DNA of 64,000 nucleotides from Kuschelorhynchus macadamiae (taxonomy: Eukaryota > Arthropoda > Insecta > Coleoptera > Curculionidae): assembly GCA_030620095.1 (NCBI GenBank), contig JAUTXW010002382.1, positions 1 to 64,000 of the forward strand, written 5' to 3'. The notes beneath the pieces were generated by a model that saw nothing but the letters and a program-made list of their open reading frames with translations, was not told where the DNA came from and made no database searches. Positions 34,680-45,879 of this stretch are shown piece by piece. The translations under genes and the position numbers were made by a program. Positions within the stretch are counted from its first letter, which is position 1, and the number at the start of each line of letters is the position of its first letter.

Positions 34680-35720
34680 TATAAACAACTTGAGGGAACT
34701 GCGATGGGCAGTTGCTTATCTCCGTTCCTTGCAAATTTGTTTATGGGCAGATTAGAAACCCAATTCAAAAAAGAACCCAAGTATTTCCGAAGGGTGTGGT
34801 ATAGATACGTAGATGATATATTTGCTATTTTTGAGACTAAAACAGAAAATTTGGACACTTTCTTAGAAACATTAAACAATAAATATCCTTCCATTAATTT
34901 TACGTACGAAAAGGAGAACAATGGGCAATTACCTTTTCTCGACACGTTAGTTATTAGGAATAACGATAAATTAGAATTTCATATTTATAGGAAATTTACT
35001 AATATTGATGGGTATATAACATCCGAGTCATTTCATTGCCGTCAACACAAAATGGCAGCATTCCATTTCTTAACTTACGGGTTAGTCAATTTCCCATTAA
35101 ATAAAGAACGTTTTGACAATGAAATGAATCGGATTAAAAATTTAGCTAAAAGTAATGGATATAATGATGGTTTTGTACATAAACTAATAAATAGACATAA
35201 GCATAAGAAAATGTTAAAAGATGCCACTACTCTTCAAACACCTGAGGCTTCCAATAAATTCATAGTAATCCCATATGATCTCAGATATACGAGAGGTCTA
35301 GAAAAAGTATTTAGAAACGTAGGTTTTAAAGTAGCCTACAAAACGAAGAATAGTTTGAAAAATCTCCTTGGAAACCCCAAAGACAAAGTCGACTTGAGGG
35401 AGAGGAGTGGCATCTATGAAATTAGCTGTAATCACTGCGATCTAAAATATTTTGGGCAAACTAAACGCTCCATAAACATTCGTTTTAAAGAACACATGGC
35501 ACATTTAAGATATGGAATAACAGAAAACTCCAGCGTTGCCCAACATGCTTTGGAAAACAATCACCGAATCGGAATAAATAATCTTAAGTTGATTAAAAAT
35601 GTATCTAATAATAGATTATTGGATGCATTTGAGAGTATACAAATAGTTAAATGTGGTAAGAAAGCACTAAATAAAGACAGAGGGCCTATTCCCTATAGTC
35701 CCCTCTATTGTTTTGCTTGA
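34680..35720 (+). CDS. Penelope-like RT/GIY-YIG endonuclease, 5'-truncated but open
   Basis: The coding sequence begins abruptly with YKQLEGTAMGS at 34680 and stays open for 346 codons to TGA 35720; the first internal Met is at 34704. Domains: the RT palm from LSPFLANLFM with the catalytic RYVDDIFAIF (about 34803-34832), QLPFLDTLV, the RT thumb with NGYNDGFVHKLINRHKHKK (about 35155-35210), a linker, then GIY-YIG endonuclease: SGIYEISCNHCDLKYFGQTK (about 35407-35466), RFKEHMAHLRYG, AQHALENNHRI, and the catalytic Glu region LDAFESIQIVK. The CxxC inside GIY-YIG (CNHC) is the PLE type. Fingers and the first half of the RT are missing, so the protein cannot be active, but the lack of stops marks a recent insertion. 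Confidence 0.9.
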   Translation, partial: YKQLEGTAMGSCLSPFLANLFMGRLETQFKKEPKYFRRVWYRYVDDIFAIFETKTENLDTFLETLNNKYPSINFTYEKENNGQLPFLDTLVIRNNDKLEFHIYRKFTNIDGYITSESFHCRQHKMAAFHFLTYGLVNFPLNKERFDNEMNRIKNLAKSNGYNDGFVHKLINRHKHKKMLKDATTLQTPEASNKFIVIPYDLRYTRGLEKVFRNVGFKVAYKTKNSLKNLLGNPKDKVDLRERSGIYEISCNHCDLKYFGQTKRSINIRFKEHMAHLRYGITENSSVAQHALENNHRIGINNLKLIKNVSNNRLLDAFESIQIVKCGKKALNKDRGPIPYSPLYCFA

Positions 35721-35809
35721 CAACGGTGCAGTCGAATGCAACCAAGTGTGACCACATTTACCCATAAATAGTCTCGGTTAGGATAAGTTACTTTAGTTTA
35801 TATCATCTG

Positions 35810-35837
35810 CTGATGATGCTAACTTGGTTAGCGAAAC
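35810..35837 (+). ncRNA. Hammerhead-ribozyme-like core in the PLE pLTR
   Basis: CTGATGA (35810-35816), one bulged T, a perfect 6-bp stem II GCTAAC/GTTAGC (35818-35823 with 35827-35832) and GAAA (35833-35836) reproduce both conserved core strands of a hammerhead. I could not complete stem I or find a convincing cleavage triplet: GAAAC is followed by GCGCGCCC rather than GTC. Stem III in PLE hammerheads can be very short or formed between copies. Confidence 0.5.
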
Positions 35838-36439
35838 GCGCGCCCAGAACGTAACGAGCTGTGGTTTGTGTGATTAGAACTCTTGTATTTTGATCTAACC
35901 ATTTTCACCAAAACCGAGAACACACTACTGGGGCACCTTATATAAAAAATGTACATTTTCTAAAGTTATTCAACTATTTCTCACGCTAAAACTTTTTACA
36001 AGAATATTTTTTGAGACTTAAAAAATACATCATATTTTTTCAAATACGATGCGAACTTTTTGAAATGCACTCAGCAAAAAAACTGAGTTAAATGGGATTT
36101 GGATGGGAGCGGCATAAATTAGTGCACTCGGATCATCGGGGGCGAAAGCAGTTTTGCATCGATCGAATCGAATCGAAATTAACTTTAGGATATAGGTACA
36201 TAACTCTTTTTTAAGAACAAAAAAATATATTTAAAATCTTATAAATTCATATTATTTCCCCTAAGTATTAAAAAACGCTCCAACGCTATGTATAATTAAC
36301 AGCATAAAAAGGTTAAAAAAACAGCCGTTTTGGGCGTGGCTCCCCGAAAAATTTACGCCATCGGCCCAATTTTTACTTACGGCGCTGTCCACCTAGCTAC
36401 CTGCGCTTTACCCGTTGTTATATCCACGAGCCGCCACTG

Positions 36440-36447
36440 CCTGAGCA
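36440..36447 (+). repeat. 8-bp target site duplication, right (CCTGAGCA)
   Basis: Exact match to 32979-32986. Confidence 0.9.
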
Positions 36448-36556
36448 GCAAATTAGATATGGCCTTTGACAATAATAATTTGGCATCTAAAAGGCAAGTT
36501 CGGACAGAAGTAAGTAAAGAAGTAAATGCCGTTTTTACTGACTTAAAACAGAGATA

Positions 36557-37429
36557 ATGGATATTTTAAGTTTAAGCGGGTATAACAGCGATAAACAGAG
36601 ATCATATCAGGAAATATGTGATATTTATAACAATTTTGCACCCAGACAGGCAAATTAAAAAAGTACAGTTTTTCGAACTGAAGAGCGTTACATGAAGATC
36701 TGAAAGACCTAGGAGTGCTATCGCCGATGATAAAAGATTAGACATTCTGCTTTCCATACAAGAAAGTCCCAGAGAATCCACCAATCAGCTTGCTTTGGAT
36801 CATGAAGTTGATCAAGAATCCGTAAGAACCATTCTTCATACTGAGAAAATGCATCTATACAAAGTTCATGTTCTACAAGAACTTTGTGAATTTGACTTCG
36901 ATCGGAGACTAAAATTTTGCGAAATATTTAGGAGAATTACACGGAATGGTCAATAAACAAAACTACCCTTGCTGGGACCGAAATAACCCAAACTGGTATG
37001 AAGATCTACATAAACAGCTCCCATAAAAAAATTGTCTGGGCTGGATTGTTAGTGGGACATATAGTTTGACCCTTTTTTATAGAGAAATATACCGATACTA
37101 ATTTAACCTGGTATCAGCAAGATAGAGCTTCTCTGCATTTTACTCGTGAAGTTCGAGAATTTTCAGATATGACGTTCCCAAATAGATGGATAGGATGAAG
37201 AGGGCCTATTGAATGACCCTCACGGTCCCCCGATCCTTCGCCCTTAGATTTCGTTTATTGGAGTCACCTGGAAAATGTTTATCAGAACAAATTCAATAAT
37301 TTAGAAGAACTAAGAACTAAAATTTTAAATGAAAGTGAGAGAATAACAAGGGAAAAGGTTTTAAATATCGAAAGACATGTTTGCGACAATTTATATCATT
37401 CTCAGTTAGGCATTTTCAACATTTATTAA
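36557..37429 (+). pseudogene. Mariner-like transposase, DD41D spacing, decayed
   Basis: Begins MDILSLSGYNSDKQRSYQE with the MLE N-terminal region. After a shift comes ADDKRLDILLSIQESPREST, then QLALDHEVDQESVRTILH (recognition helix) and the RRLKFCEIF block (about 36895-36925). The catalytic half has KIVWAGLLVG, WYQQDRASLHFT (second Asp) and SRSPDPSPLDFVYWSHLENV (third Asp), with 41 positions between these two Asp counting two internal stops. The tail LNIERHVCDNLYHS is typical; TAA at 37429. Forty-one residues is the spacing of the rosa-like DD41D group. The hAT element lies about 110 bp before its start, probably inside the MLE's own left end. Confidence 0.8.
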
Positions 37430-37734
37430 AAAATAGATCCGTTTTTCCATGACTTGTTATACCGATTTTTTTTTCATGTTAACTTATAAAATTGTTTATA
37501 AAACTTTTTTCGTATTTTGTAACTGATTAAAATGTCATGATATCTTGGAAATTAATGAATTTAGGCATAATGTATAATAAATAAAAAAAATTCTAAATTT
37601 ACTGGACGATCAAAATAATAATACTACTTAAAAATATATAACCTTAATTCTCTACAACTTTGTTTTCTTAAAACCCTTACAACTCTTATATAAGACATTC
37701 TTTGATAACTCCTGTATCTTTTGAAATAATCTTG

Positions 37735-37740
<6 letters not shown>

Positions 37741-37783
<43 letters not shown>
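37741..37783. repeat. (TA)n microsatellite
   Basis: Pure TA dinucleotides directly abutting the tip of the palindromic element at 37784. Confidence 0.97.
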
Positions 37784-37784
<1 letters not shown>

Positions 37785-38625
37785 GAGGGTGATTAAGTTA
37801 AAATTTTATTTTCGATTTTTTAAAATAATATCCCTGGTATTTGAGATATTAAAGCCAAAATTGGTAATAACTGATTTTTTATAGCCAGTAATAATACGCC
37901 TTCAATTTGGATGTAACTTGTAGAGGACGCTACGAGCGCTACTTTTCGCTCTTAAAAATGTTGTAAGTTTTTCATATACAAAATTATGGAACTTTGTATA
38001 CAAAAAATAGGTTCTACTATCTTTTCTCTCAAAAAAGCATTACTTTATAACTCCACCTAAAGTTCACCATTTACGAGATATTTGCTGTTTTATTACTTAA
38101 GGATGCAGCCGTATTCTTCATTTAGTATATTACAAGTTTTATTATTTTTATAAATTTTAATAAACCGTCCAGAAATAAAGCTAATATATTTCTTTGCGAC
38201 AGATGCCTTAATTCCAATTGATTCTTGTCTGATAAAAGCCTACTTTATAAAAATGATAAAATAATTATAACAATAAAAAACTCGAATATCCTAAATGGTG
38301 AATACACGGGGCTGTTTCAAGTAATAAAACAACAAATATCCCGAAAACGGTAAAATTTAAGTAGATTTATAATGTATAGCTTTTTTGTGAAGAAAAGACA
38401 ATAGAAAATATTTTTTCTATACAAAACTTCCTAATTTTGTTTTAAAAAAAGTTACAACATTTTTAAATACAAAAAGTGGCGCTCCTAGCGCCCTCTATAA
38501 GTTACATCAAAATTAAAGGCGTGTTATTATTACTGGCTATAAAAAATCCATTATCACCAAATTTCACTTTAATATCTCAAAAACCAGGGATATTGTAACA
38601 TTTTATTTTCGTCACTACATTTTAA
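37784..38625. mobile_element. Palindromic foldback/MITE element
   Basis: Arms 37784-38110 and about 38310-38625 are inverted copies, sharing ATATCCCTGGTATTTGAGAT, TTATAGCCAGTAATAATACG, GGCGCTCCTAGCG-like and ATTTACGAGATATTTG blocks. The left tip CGAGGGTGATTAAGTTAAAA resembles a mariner end; the right tip is eroded. No protein coding. Confidence 0.8.
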
Positions 38626-38629
38626 TGCA

Positions 38630-38948
38630 TAAAAATCCGTAAATCCGGTACTGTAAGTCTCCTATCGATGTAGTAAGGTGCTCGCGGTCTCTGCTTAGCG
38701 AAATCTTCCGCTTCATATTGAGGCAATTCACTAGTCTTCGTGTAGATGGCGCCTTAGTTTTGTTCAATTAGTAATTTCACTTTCTTATCCTTTAATTATT
38801 TTTTCTTTCCTGTAATCCAGCTCAGGGATTGACTGATCTATTGTCCAGATTTGGTCAGTTTGATTTTAGTAAAGTGGCACCACTGACGGATTGTCTTCCC
38901 CCTACTGCTGCCTTGCCCTGGTGGTGAGGTAGGTTAAGCTTCTTGTCT
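38630..38948. other. Sequence interrupted by a hAT insertion; no gene identified
   Basis: GC-richer than the flanks (for example GATGGCGCC and CTGCTGCCTTGCCC). With the downstream flank 39981-40060 it would have been continuous before the hAT element inserted. Possibly part of a host transcript or of an older element; no open frame supports either. Confidence 0.35.
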
Positions 38949-38956
38949 CTCTGGAA
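38949..38956 (+). repeat. 8-bp target duplication, left (CTCTGGAA)
   Basis: CTCTGGAA precedes the hAT tip and recurs at 39973-39980. Confidence 0.9.
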
Positions 38957-39972
38957 CAGCGTTGCCAACTCGGTAGATTTTCCACTAGATCTAGTGATTT
39001 TAATAGTCATTTAGTGGACTGATGTCATCAAAATCCACTATGGTGGAAATTCTAGTGGGAATGACATTTTTTAGCGGAATTTTTAGTAAAATTTATAAAT
39101 TTTGTGAGTGGTGGTAAATTGTCAAATTTTATAATGCATTTAGTATGAAAATTTTAAGGATGCAATCAATTGCAAAGAATCGCTTCCTGTGCATTGGAAC
39201 TTTTGGTATTACCTCAGTAAAATACTAAGGTCAAAAGATTGTTTAGCCAACTTAACCTAATTAAAATTAAAATTAGGAATACATTGTGATACTTTAGTTT
39301 CTTTGATTTACATAAGGTGTGGCCTTAAAAGCATAAAACCGTGCTTTGATAGCTATACAATACCAAATGATATTATTCAAAAAATAAAAACAAATGAGAC
39401 CATCGACCATGTGATATGGTTCCTGAGTATAATCAGTATAAAGATGTAGATTTATTAGGCATATTTATTGAAGTTGCTTCTGCAGTTCTGTTTTAGAAGT
39501 TTAGGTAATTTAATGCGTTATGTAAATCATTTTTGTTGTTATATCTAAGAATCATTAGTTCCTTGCTTTGCTTGGAAAATTTTCTTATGTTTTTTGTTTT
39601 CATATTTTTTACAGTTACTTATGTATGTATATAAAAAGACTGTTTTACTTGGCTATAACAAGCATTTAGGTTAAGTACTTTATTGAATTTGTTTTGGTTT
39701 TCATAATATTAATTTATTTTTAGTGCAATACCTTTTCTTAATTTCGTTTTCTTTATCCTGCCGGCAGTTTAGAAAATGTTTTGCAAGTCCACGCTATACC
39801 ATGCAGATGGCGTCGACAATTTAAAATGAAAAAATAGATGATAATACAGTTTCCTAATAGTAAAATATTTTTAGGGGAATTTAGTGATATTTTAGATTTC
39901 TGTTTAGTGGATTTCTAGTGGGATTTGACAGTGTTTCTGGTGGAATGCCATGTAACAAAGTTGGCAACGCTG
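38957..39972. mobile_element. Non-autonomous hAT element, 1.0 kb
   Basis: Perfect 14-bp terminal inverted repeats, CAGCGTTGCCAACT at the left and its complement at the right, with an exact 8-bp duplication CTCTGGAA outside. Subterminal regions share CTAG/CCACTAGA motifs in inverted arrangement. The interior has no transposase frame. Confidence 0.95.
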
Positions 39973-39980
39973 CTCTGGAA
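39973..39980 (+). repeat. 8-bp target duplication, right (CTCTGGAA)
   Basis: Exact match to 38949-38956. Confidence 0.9.
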
Positions 39981-41520
39981 GGTGAAGGTGAAGTGTGAAA
40001 GTTTGTCGGCGAAGTGATTCTGTTTTAATCCAGGCCATCTTTTCGGATTTACGTCGGCAACATAGTTAAAAAAGGCTCCTATGTGTATTTAATTACGTTG
40101 TACCTTAATATTTTTGGTTGAGGAACTTTTTATTACTCTCTTATGAGGATTTAACTGCACTTGACCACCTACCATATTTTTTTGATGGGACAAACTTTAC
40201 GAAATGACTAATAAGAAACCTTTTACCATCAAATAAGGTAAGATAATCCAATTTTATATTCACTAAGATGTGATATATTTTCCCTGTACATATTTTCTTG
40301 TATTTTGTCGTATTATTTTTAAAGGTTATGCTCTAACCTCTAGCTTAGATATAGTTTCTCGGCTATCACCTGTAACAATCATTTTGAAAATGATTATTAC
40401 AACGGTCAAGTTCTTAATTATCACCTATTTATTCACAAAATATCTGATATTTTGTTTCTTTTAAGACAGTCATATATATAAAATACAAACCAATAATTAT
40501 CGTAAATAATTAAGCAACGACGCGACAAGTCCCTAATGTTAATAAAATCCGAGATCGTTGTTTGGCGACACCTGACTGCAGGCAACCCGTTATAGCCTAT
40601 GTTTTATTTCCAAATTATGTCAGGGGTTTCAAAGTCTGAGGTTATATCAGCTGATTTTGTCTCGTTAGTGGTGATCGGTGGTGGTGTTCCGTAGCAAAGG
40701 GAGATGTTTTGAGACTTTTCGGGATGATAAAGTGATTTTTTTAATGTCTGTCGAGGGTTTCTGTCATCGAGAGTACTAGGTTGGTACCATGTACCGGAAC
40801 AGGATACATCATTTTTTTCGCTATGTTAGGACTATAAAACCTTTGGACCGAACAAAGAGATCCTCTCTTGCTACCTCTCTGCAGAATAATAATGAAGTGT
40901 TAGTTCTTATAGTTTTTTTGTGCCGCCATTTTACAAGACGTGTAAGAAGTTCTACTGATCGGCGAATTCTATGAAGCCTTAATTGGGATTGGAAAACACT
41001 TCAAGACTACTCAAATCCATAGCATCAGGTAATTAGTCATTCAAAATTATTAGAAAATTTTGCTAGGGAGATGGTTCATGGAATAGTCGCCACGTGGGTT
41101 GGTACTCAGCACATTTCTCTATCTTTTCAGGCTTTTAACGTACTGCAAGAAGCTTTTATCCTACTACAAGGACCTTTTAACCTACAGCAGGAGCATATTT
41201 TAATTAATACCGCAATCACAATAAAATCAACATCACTCTTTTATTGTGGGAAGAACAGTGGCTTAGGCAGGTCAACTTAGGGACATCAGGCAGGAAGTTG
41301 GAAACTTAGATTCTGGTTGGACTACCGTGGCGTAGCTGGAACGGGGCATTTGACGTTTTCCTTGTTGGCTTGTGCTGTTTTGGGGCCTCCGTTGCAGTCT
41401 GCTCGTCTAGAGGACCACCTCCTTTTGGTTGAGCTTATAGGCTAACCGCTGCTGTGAAGCGTTGAGGAAAGTCTTCATTTAGGGAACCAACCCAACATCG
41501 AGTCTAAAGATAAGTACCTT
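39981..41520 (+). other. Transposon-poor, GC-richer stretch; possible untranslated exon(s)
   Basis: No recognisable mobile-element core. The section 40540-41510 is GC-richer than its flanks and holds short open frames at 40789-40974 (61 codons, starting MYRNRIHHFFRYVRT) and 41071-41280 (69 codons, MVHGIVATWVGTQHISL), neither recognised. It might be a promoter-proximal exon or non-coding transcript of a host gene, but splice sites could not be assigned with confidence. Confidence 0.3.
41130..41195 (+). repeat. Three imperfect 21-22-bp tandem units
   Basis: Three successive variants of GGCTTTTAACSTACTGCAAGA (CTTTTAACGTACTGC, CTTTTATCCTACTAC, CTTTTAACCTACAGC). Confidence 0.6.
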
Positions 41521-44500
41521 TCCTTGTTTTAACTTATAAAAGGTAGCTTTACTACTGGTGTTCTACTTACCCTGAGCATACATTAGAAATTTGATCTTTC
41601 GTTGCTAATTTTTCAATTATTCAGCCTTCTCGCACTATAATTACCTTTATAAAGTCACTTTAAGTCATTAACCAATTTAATTAATTAAAATAGTTTCTCA
41701 TGAATTCATTTGCAAATCAGTAACTATAAACTTTTATTCTAATTTCGGTACCTATAACTCTCTAAAGTATTACTTTGTTGTATTTTATTTAATTAGTTGA
41801 TTTTGAGTAAAGAATTCATTGCATCTTCTGGCTTATTTTATTAAATTTGAGTTTTGTAAAACACTCTTATTGATTTTTTTTTCAAATAATTGCTTTGTAA
41901 GTGCTCATAGCTTATAGGTAGTAAGAGACTTTATGTTTTTTGTAGTATAAGTTATATTAGGTATGTTAAGTGTATATTGGGTACCCATGTCTTAGTGTCA
42001 TAAGTGTTAAGTTTTTTGTAATGGGCAGTACTTCCTAAAATTACCTGTGATTTTCAGCCACCTGTTATAGTTTTATGATTGTTTGAATATATTTTGCATT
42101 ACAGCCCATCTTCATATTATCGGTGATTTTCAGCCAATATCGGTATATGATACTAATATTTGCATCTCTCATATGAGGTTTTTATAAAATAATATTTATT
42201 AAATCTGGTTTTTGCAACATTCATGCTATGCTCTTTCCACAATATTTGGTAACAGATATAAAACTTAATTAAGAAAATAAAATTTAATTCAAGGTTGTAT
42301 CCTTGCCCTCTCTCTTTCTTTTCAATTATCCATCTAATCATTTTACTTAATTAAAAATTTTAATACTTTAAATATTCACTCCAATCTTTCCACCTAATCA
42401 GTTTTGCATAATTTAAATTTTAATAATCAAAATATTTAATGACTGGTAGTTCATTTAACTTTTATGGTAAATTTATATATCAAAATTTTTCAGGACTTTC
42501 AAGATATTAAACTTAAAGATATAAATATTATTTCATTTGGCACATTTAATTTCATGAATAATGTAGTTATCGTTTTACCTCATATGTGGTGATTTGATTG
42601 TTACTGTTGATTGTGTTGAACAACATTTAATACCACTGTGATATTTATACTTATATTTTATATACAATTTACAATAAATTTCCTTGCATTAGTATTTCAT
42701 TCTTTTATTTATAATCTGTCCATTGCAGGAATCAGAAGGTTTTGGGAAGCTACATTACAAGTTAACTTAAGTATTGTGTCTTAGCGTACATTAGTAACTA
42801 TCTTGTTTTTTTCTTTTCTGCTCAACCTCTTGGGCCACTCTAGGCCTGGCGCCCACAATATTGTTTAAATTATTTGAACTCACGCCCTAACGCCTCCGAA
42901 ATAAAAGAATCTGAGCACCGAGTAAAACAATCTAAAATAAAAAAAAAATAAAATAAAAAAAAAAAGAAAACAATAATAAAAATAAAAAAATGAGGTTGTA
43001 AAAATTGGCGGCCAACGCCAATCCTTGCATTAGTAAAAAAAAAAAACAATAAAAAAAAATAAAAAAAGAAGGTTGTACACCAAGGTCTTTTTGTGTATAT
43101 ATAAAAAAGGGGTTATTTTTTTTGTTACTTAGTTCTTTTATTAAAAAGTAAATACAAGGCCACAGAGTTATTTTACTTATTGAAATCAAGAGCTATGGGA
43201 ACACTCTTGATTGCCCTTTGATTTGCATAGCAAACAATGTATTCAATAGTACTTTTCATTTTCTTAAGATATGTGCTGAATGTATATATACCTTATGTTT
43301 GTTATAATTATTAAGTTTTTTTTGCAATACAAAAAGGTCTATTTGTAACCTCCATAAGCCGATTGTTATTTAAGTTTGCATAAAGTAAAGAATAGTAAAT
43401 ACATTGGGGAGAATTTGTTTTCTTTAATAAGTGTGTTTCAATACAACTATTACAGGTGTATGTTATAATTAGGAAAGAGGCCTATATATCTAAAAAAATC
43501 ACTTTAATTGTCATATTTCTTTGAAGACCGAAACAACCTTATAAGATATAAATACATGCTATCTGCTTTAACCAATTTGGCAAATTTGAACAATATTGTA
43601 TCAGTGATTTACATTTTCTGTCTGTAACATCTTATATTAGATTACATATACTGGAGTAATGACATTTTGTATTGATATCTACAAGATTTTAAGGGTGGAT
43701 TCTTGTTACTATTCACTATAAGGGCTGTAATGTACCTATATTAGTATTAATTAATAGATATGTTGCTTATATTTTGTATATAAAGTTAAGGGGTTGTAGT
43801 TGGTAATATTATGTATCGTAATAGACATGTATAAACCTAATATTTTAAATTTCTATAATAGAGTGACTTAAGATTTTTTGTAATTTGGGTAAATTGGTTT
43901 AAATGTCAAAGCTGGGAAATATTGATACATTTTTGTTTGGAATTATTTTCTTTGTTTGATATACTGGGTGTTGAGTTGTTAAACAGACCTATATACTTTT
44001 ATTTGGGGTGTAAATCTTAGACCTTTGTACTATTCTAGGGTTTTTTTTCTTCTTCTCCCTCCTCTTCTACTTCTTGTTCCTGTTCTCCTAACCAGGGTCC
44101 GAACCTGGATGTGTCATTGTAGGTAGAGCAGAAGTCTGTTGCCTAGTACTTAAGTGTGTACGTACCCAGTTTTCCTGCTGGAAATGTCTTCGATGATACA
44201 TCATAGACTGCTGATAGACACTTAGATAAGTATCTTAATTTTAACATCTCTTGTGCTGAATTGACTTTATTGTTTATTGCTGTTCAACTTTATGACTTTT
44301 TCTATTTCTTTTGAGTGTAGAGTATACTTTTTGATATAAAGTTCTAACTACTGCTGGTGTGCATAAACCATGATTATTGGTGTTGTCAATAAGATTATTT
44401 TTACTTTATAACTCATGCTGATACTCAAATATCACATAAGTTTAGGACACAATATTCTATAGGTTTTTGTCAACATTTAACCATATAGTAGGCTTTAAGA

Positions 44501-45624
44501 TACAGAACATCACAGTATAAGTTTATGACACAATAGTCTATAGGTTTCTGCCAACATTCGATAGTATTTTAAGATACAGTGATGTTGTAAAGTGTGATCA
44601 CATCTTGAAATTTTTAAGATCTAGTTAGTTTATACAAGGTATATAATAAGTGTTATAGACAGGCAACACTACTGGAATATGTGATGATATTTATGATTTA
44701 TTGTATTTACTTGCTTTTTAAAGGTATTTTGATATAAAACAATGGTGTCAACTTGTTAGATAATATTGGTAATTGGATTTGAAACTTAGTTATATAAATT
44801 TTTCTTGTTATTTGCTTGCTCTTAGATTCACATAATACTCTTTTCTTTTATTCTATTATTGTTAATTGTATTTGAATTAATGAAGTTAATTAATTGCTTG
44901 ATTATTTTGCATCTTTTGATACATTTTTACTGTTAGAGCAAATTGTTCGATAAATTAAAACAACTTAAAGATTTTCTTTATAAACATTTATAGCTTTTCG
45001 ACTCTATTACTTTTACCTGTCATTAGCTGATTTAAAATTTCTTTTCTCATCCGTATTACTTAATTTTCGCGTTTTATTAAACATTTAGTTTGTTGTTTTG
45101 TGATTCTTTAGCTATTTTCATAAAACATTTTATACAGTTGATCTAATATTTGGATAGTGATCTTTATTTGAATATACTTTAGATTTTTCTCTCAGCATAT
45201 GAGGTATGAAAACTGATTAACATAGGATCATTACACAGTCAATTGTCGTTTAAAAAAAAACTTCAATTAAGGCCAATTTCTTTCATATGTTATATAAAAT
45301 AACCTACAGGAGATACATATTTCTGGAAATATTTTGGGGAGCACTGAACTTGTCAATAAATGTTATTTGTTGAATATGCTTTTTTTTCTATTAACTTTAA
45401 ATAATTTTATCTCAGTGGTCTTGAGGAGTGGTACTTATAACATCTAGAGCGGTTAACAGTCAACTGGTATAGAACTGTTGGCGCCCTTATAAATAGAAAT
45501 CGAACCAATCTCCCTGACCAGTCGGTGATTTGCACACTAACTTTACTGCCTCTCATTCAATCAATCACTTAGTGTAGATTTATATTATCTTAAAACAAAT
45601 ACATACCCTCTGCTATCAAACAAA
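41521..45624. other. Long T-rich non-coding stretch without recognisable transposons
   Basis: No conserved protein, no TIR pairs and no RNA gene were found. The plus strand is T-rich over most of the length. 42932-43075 is A-rich simple sequence (AAAAT-like runs), and 44040-44100 is a polypyrimidine run ending in AG (CTCCTAACCAG). This is the quietest region for mobile DNA in the window and could be an intron or a long untranslated region of a host gene. Confidence 0.4.
42932..43075. repeat. A-rich simple sequence
   Basis: Runs of AAAAAATAAAATAAA-type sequence in two blocks around a more complex 70-bp core. The minus-strand open frame across it (poly-Phe) is an artefact. Confidence 0.8.
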
Positions 45625-45690
45625 GGAAGTGTGTGGCAATATTATTTTGAAAAAATCGAAAATAAAATTTTAACTTAATCACCCTGTATC
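45625..45690 (-). repeat. Solo end of the 37784-type palindromic element, inverted
   Basis: ATATTATTTTGAAAAAATCG followed by AAAATAAAATTTTAACTTAATCACCCTGTA is the complement of the tip at 37784. It could be a fragment, or the far end of a larger unit bracketed by 37784. Confidence 0.75.
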
Positions 45691-45879
45691 TTTCTTAGTA
45701 TTAACTTTTGGACTAAGGCAAGTATGGTTAAATTGCGATATTTTAATCAAATCTATGTATTCCTAAATTATTGGTAGAACCTTTTGGGAAACCCTATATA
45801 TACATATATATTAAGTTAATCTGTTAGGTTAACTTAAAATATATATCTTAAAGTTAAGGTAAATGTCCAATTAAAGCAC

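Larger units (their letters stand above)
34586..35893 (+). mobile_element. 5'-truncated Penelope-like element nested in the hAT element
   Basis: The unit starts with a partial pLTR in inverted orientation: 34616-34673 is the complement of 35835-35893 (AAAATACAAGAGTTCTAA at the outer tip, TTACGTTCTGG inside). It continues with the 5'-truncated RT-endonuclease frame and ends with the pLTR in direct orientation, including a hammerhead-like core. Inverted pLTR pieces at truncated 5' ends are a known feature of Penelope insertions. Confidence 0.9.
32987..36439. mobile_element. hAT-type element with 8-bp target duplication
   Basis: Ends CAGGGGCGGCTCG (left) and the complement of CGAGCCGCCACTG (right) are inverted repeats, flanked by CCTGAGCA on both sides. 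The interior before the nested PLE is GC-richer than its surroundings and has a short internal inverted repeat (TTTGCG..TTGCGTCACCTGT near 33795 and its complement near 34365). No hAT transposase is present. A PLE is inserted at 34586-35893; without it the element would be about 2.1 kb. Confidence 0.9.

Noticed and set aside
35837..35860. Completing the hammerhead with stem III ACG/CGT and cleavage after GTA
   Set aside because: The resulting stem I strands do not pair, so only the core was claimed.
42932..43189. 85-codon minus-strand frame rich in Phe and Leu that looks like a membrane protein
   Set aside because: It is the complement of A-rich simple sequence; the hydrophobicity comes from poly-T codons.
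44080..44110. CCAGGGTCCGAACCTGG resembling a tRNA T-arm
   Set aside because: The loop lacks the TTC of the T loop, and no D-arm, anticodon arm or acceptor stem precedes it; the upstream sequence is a polypyrimidine run.
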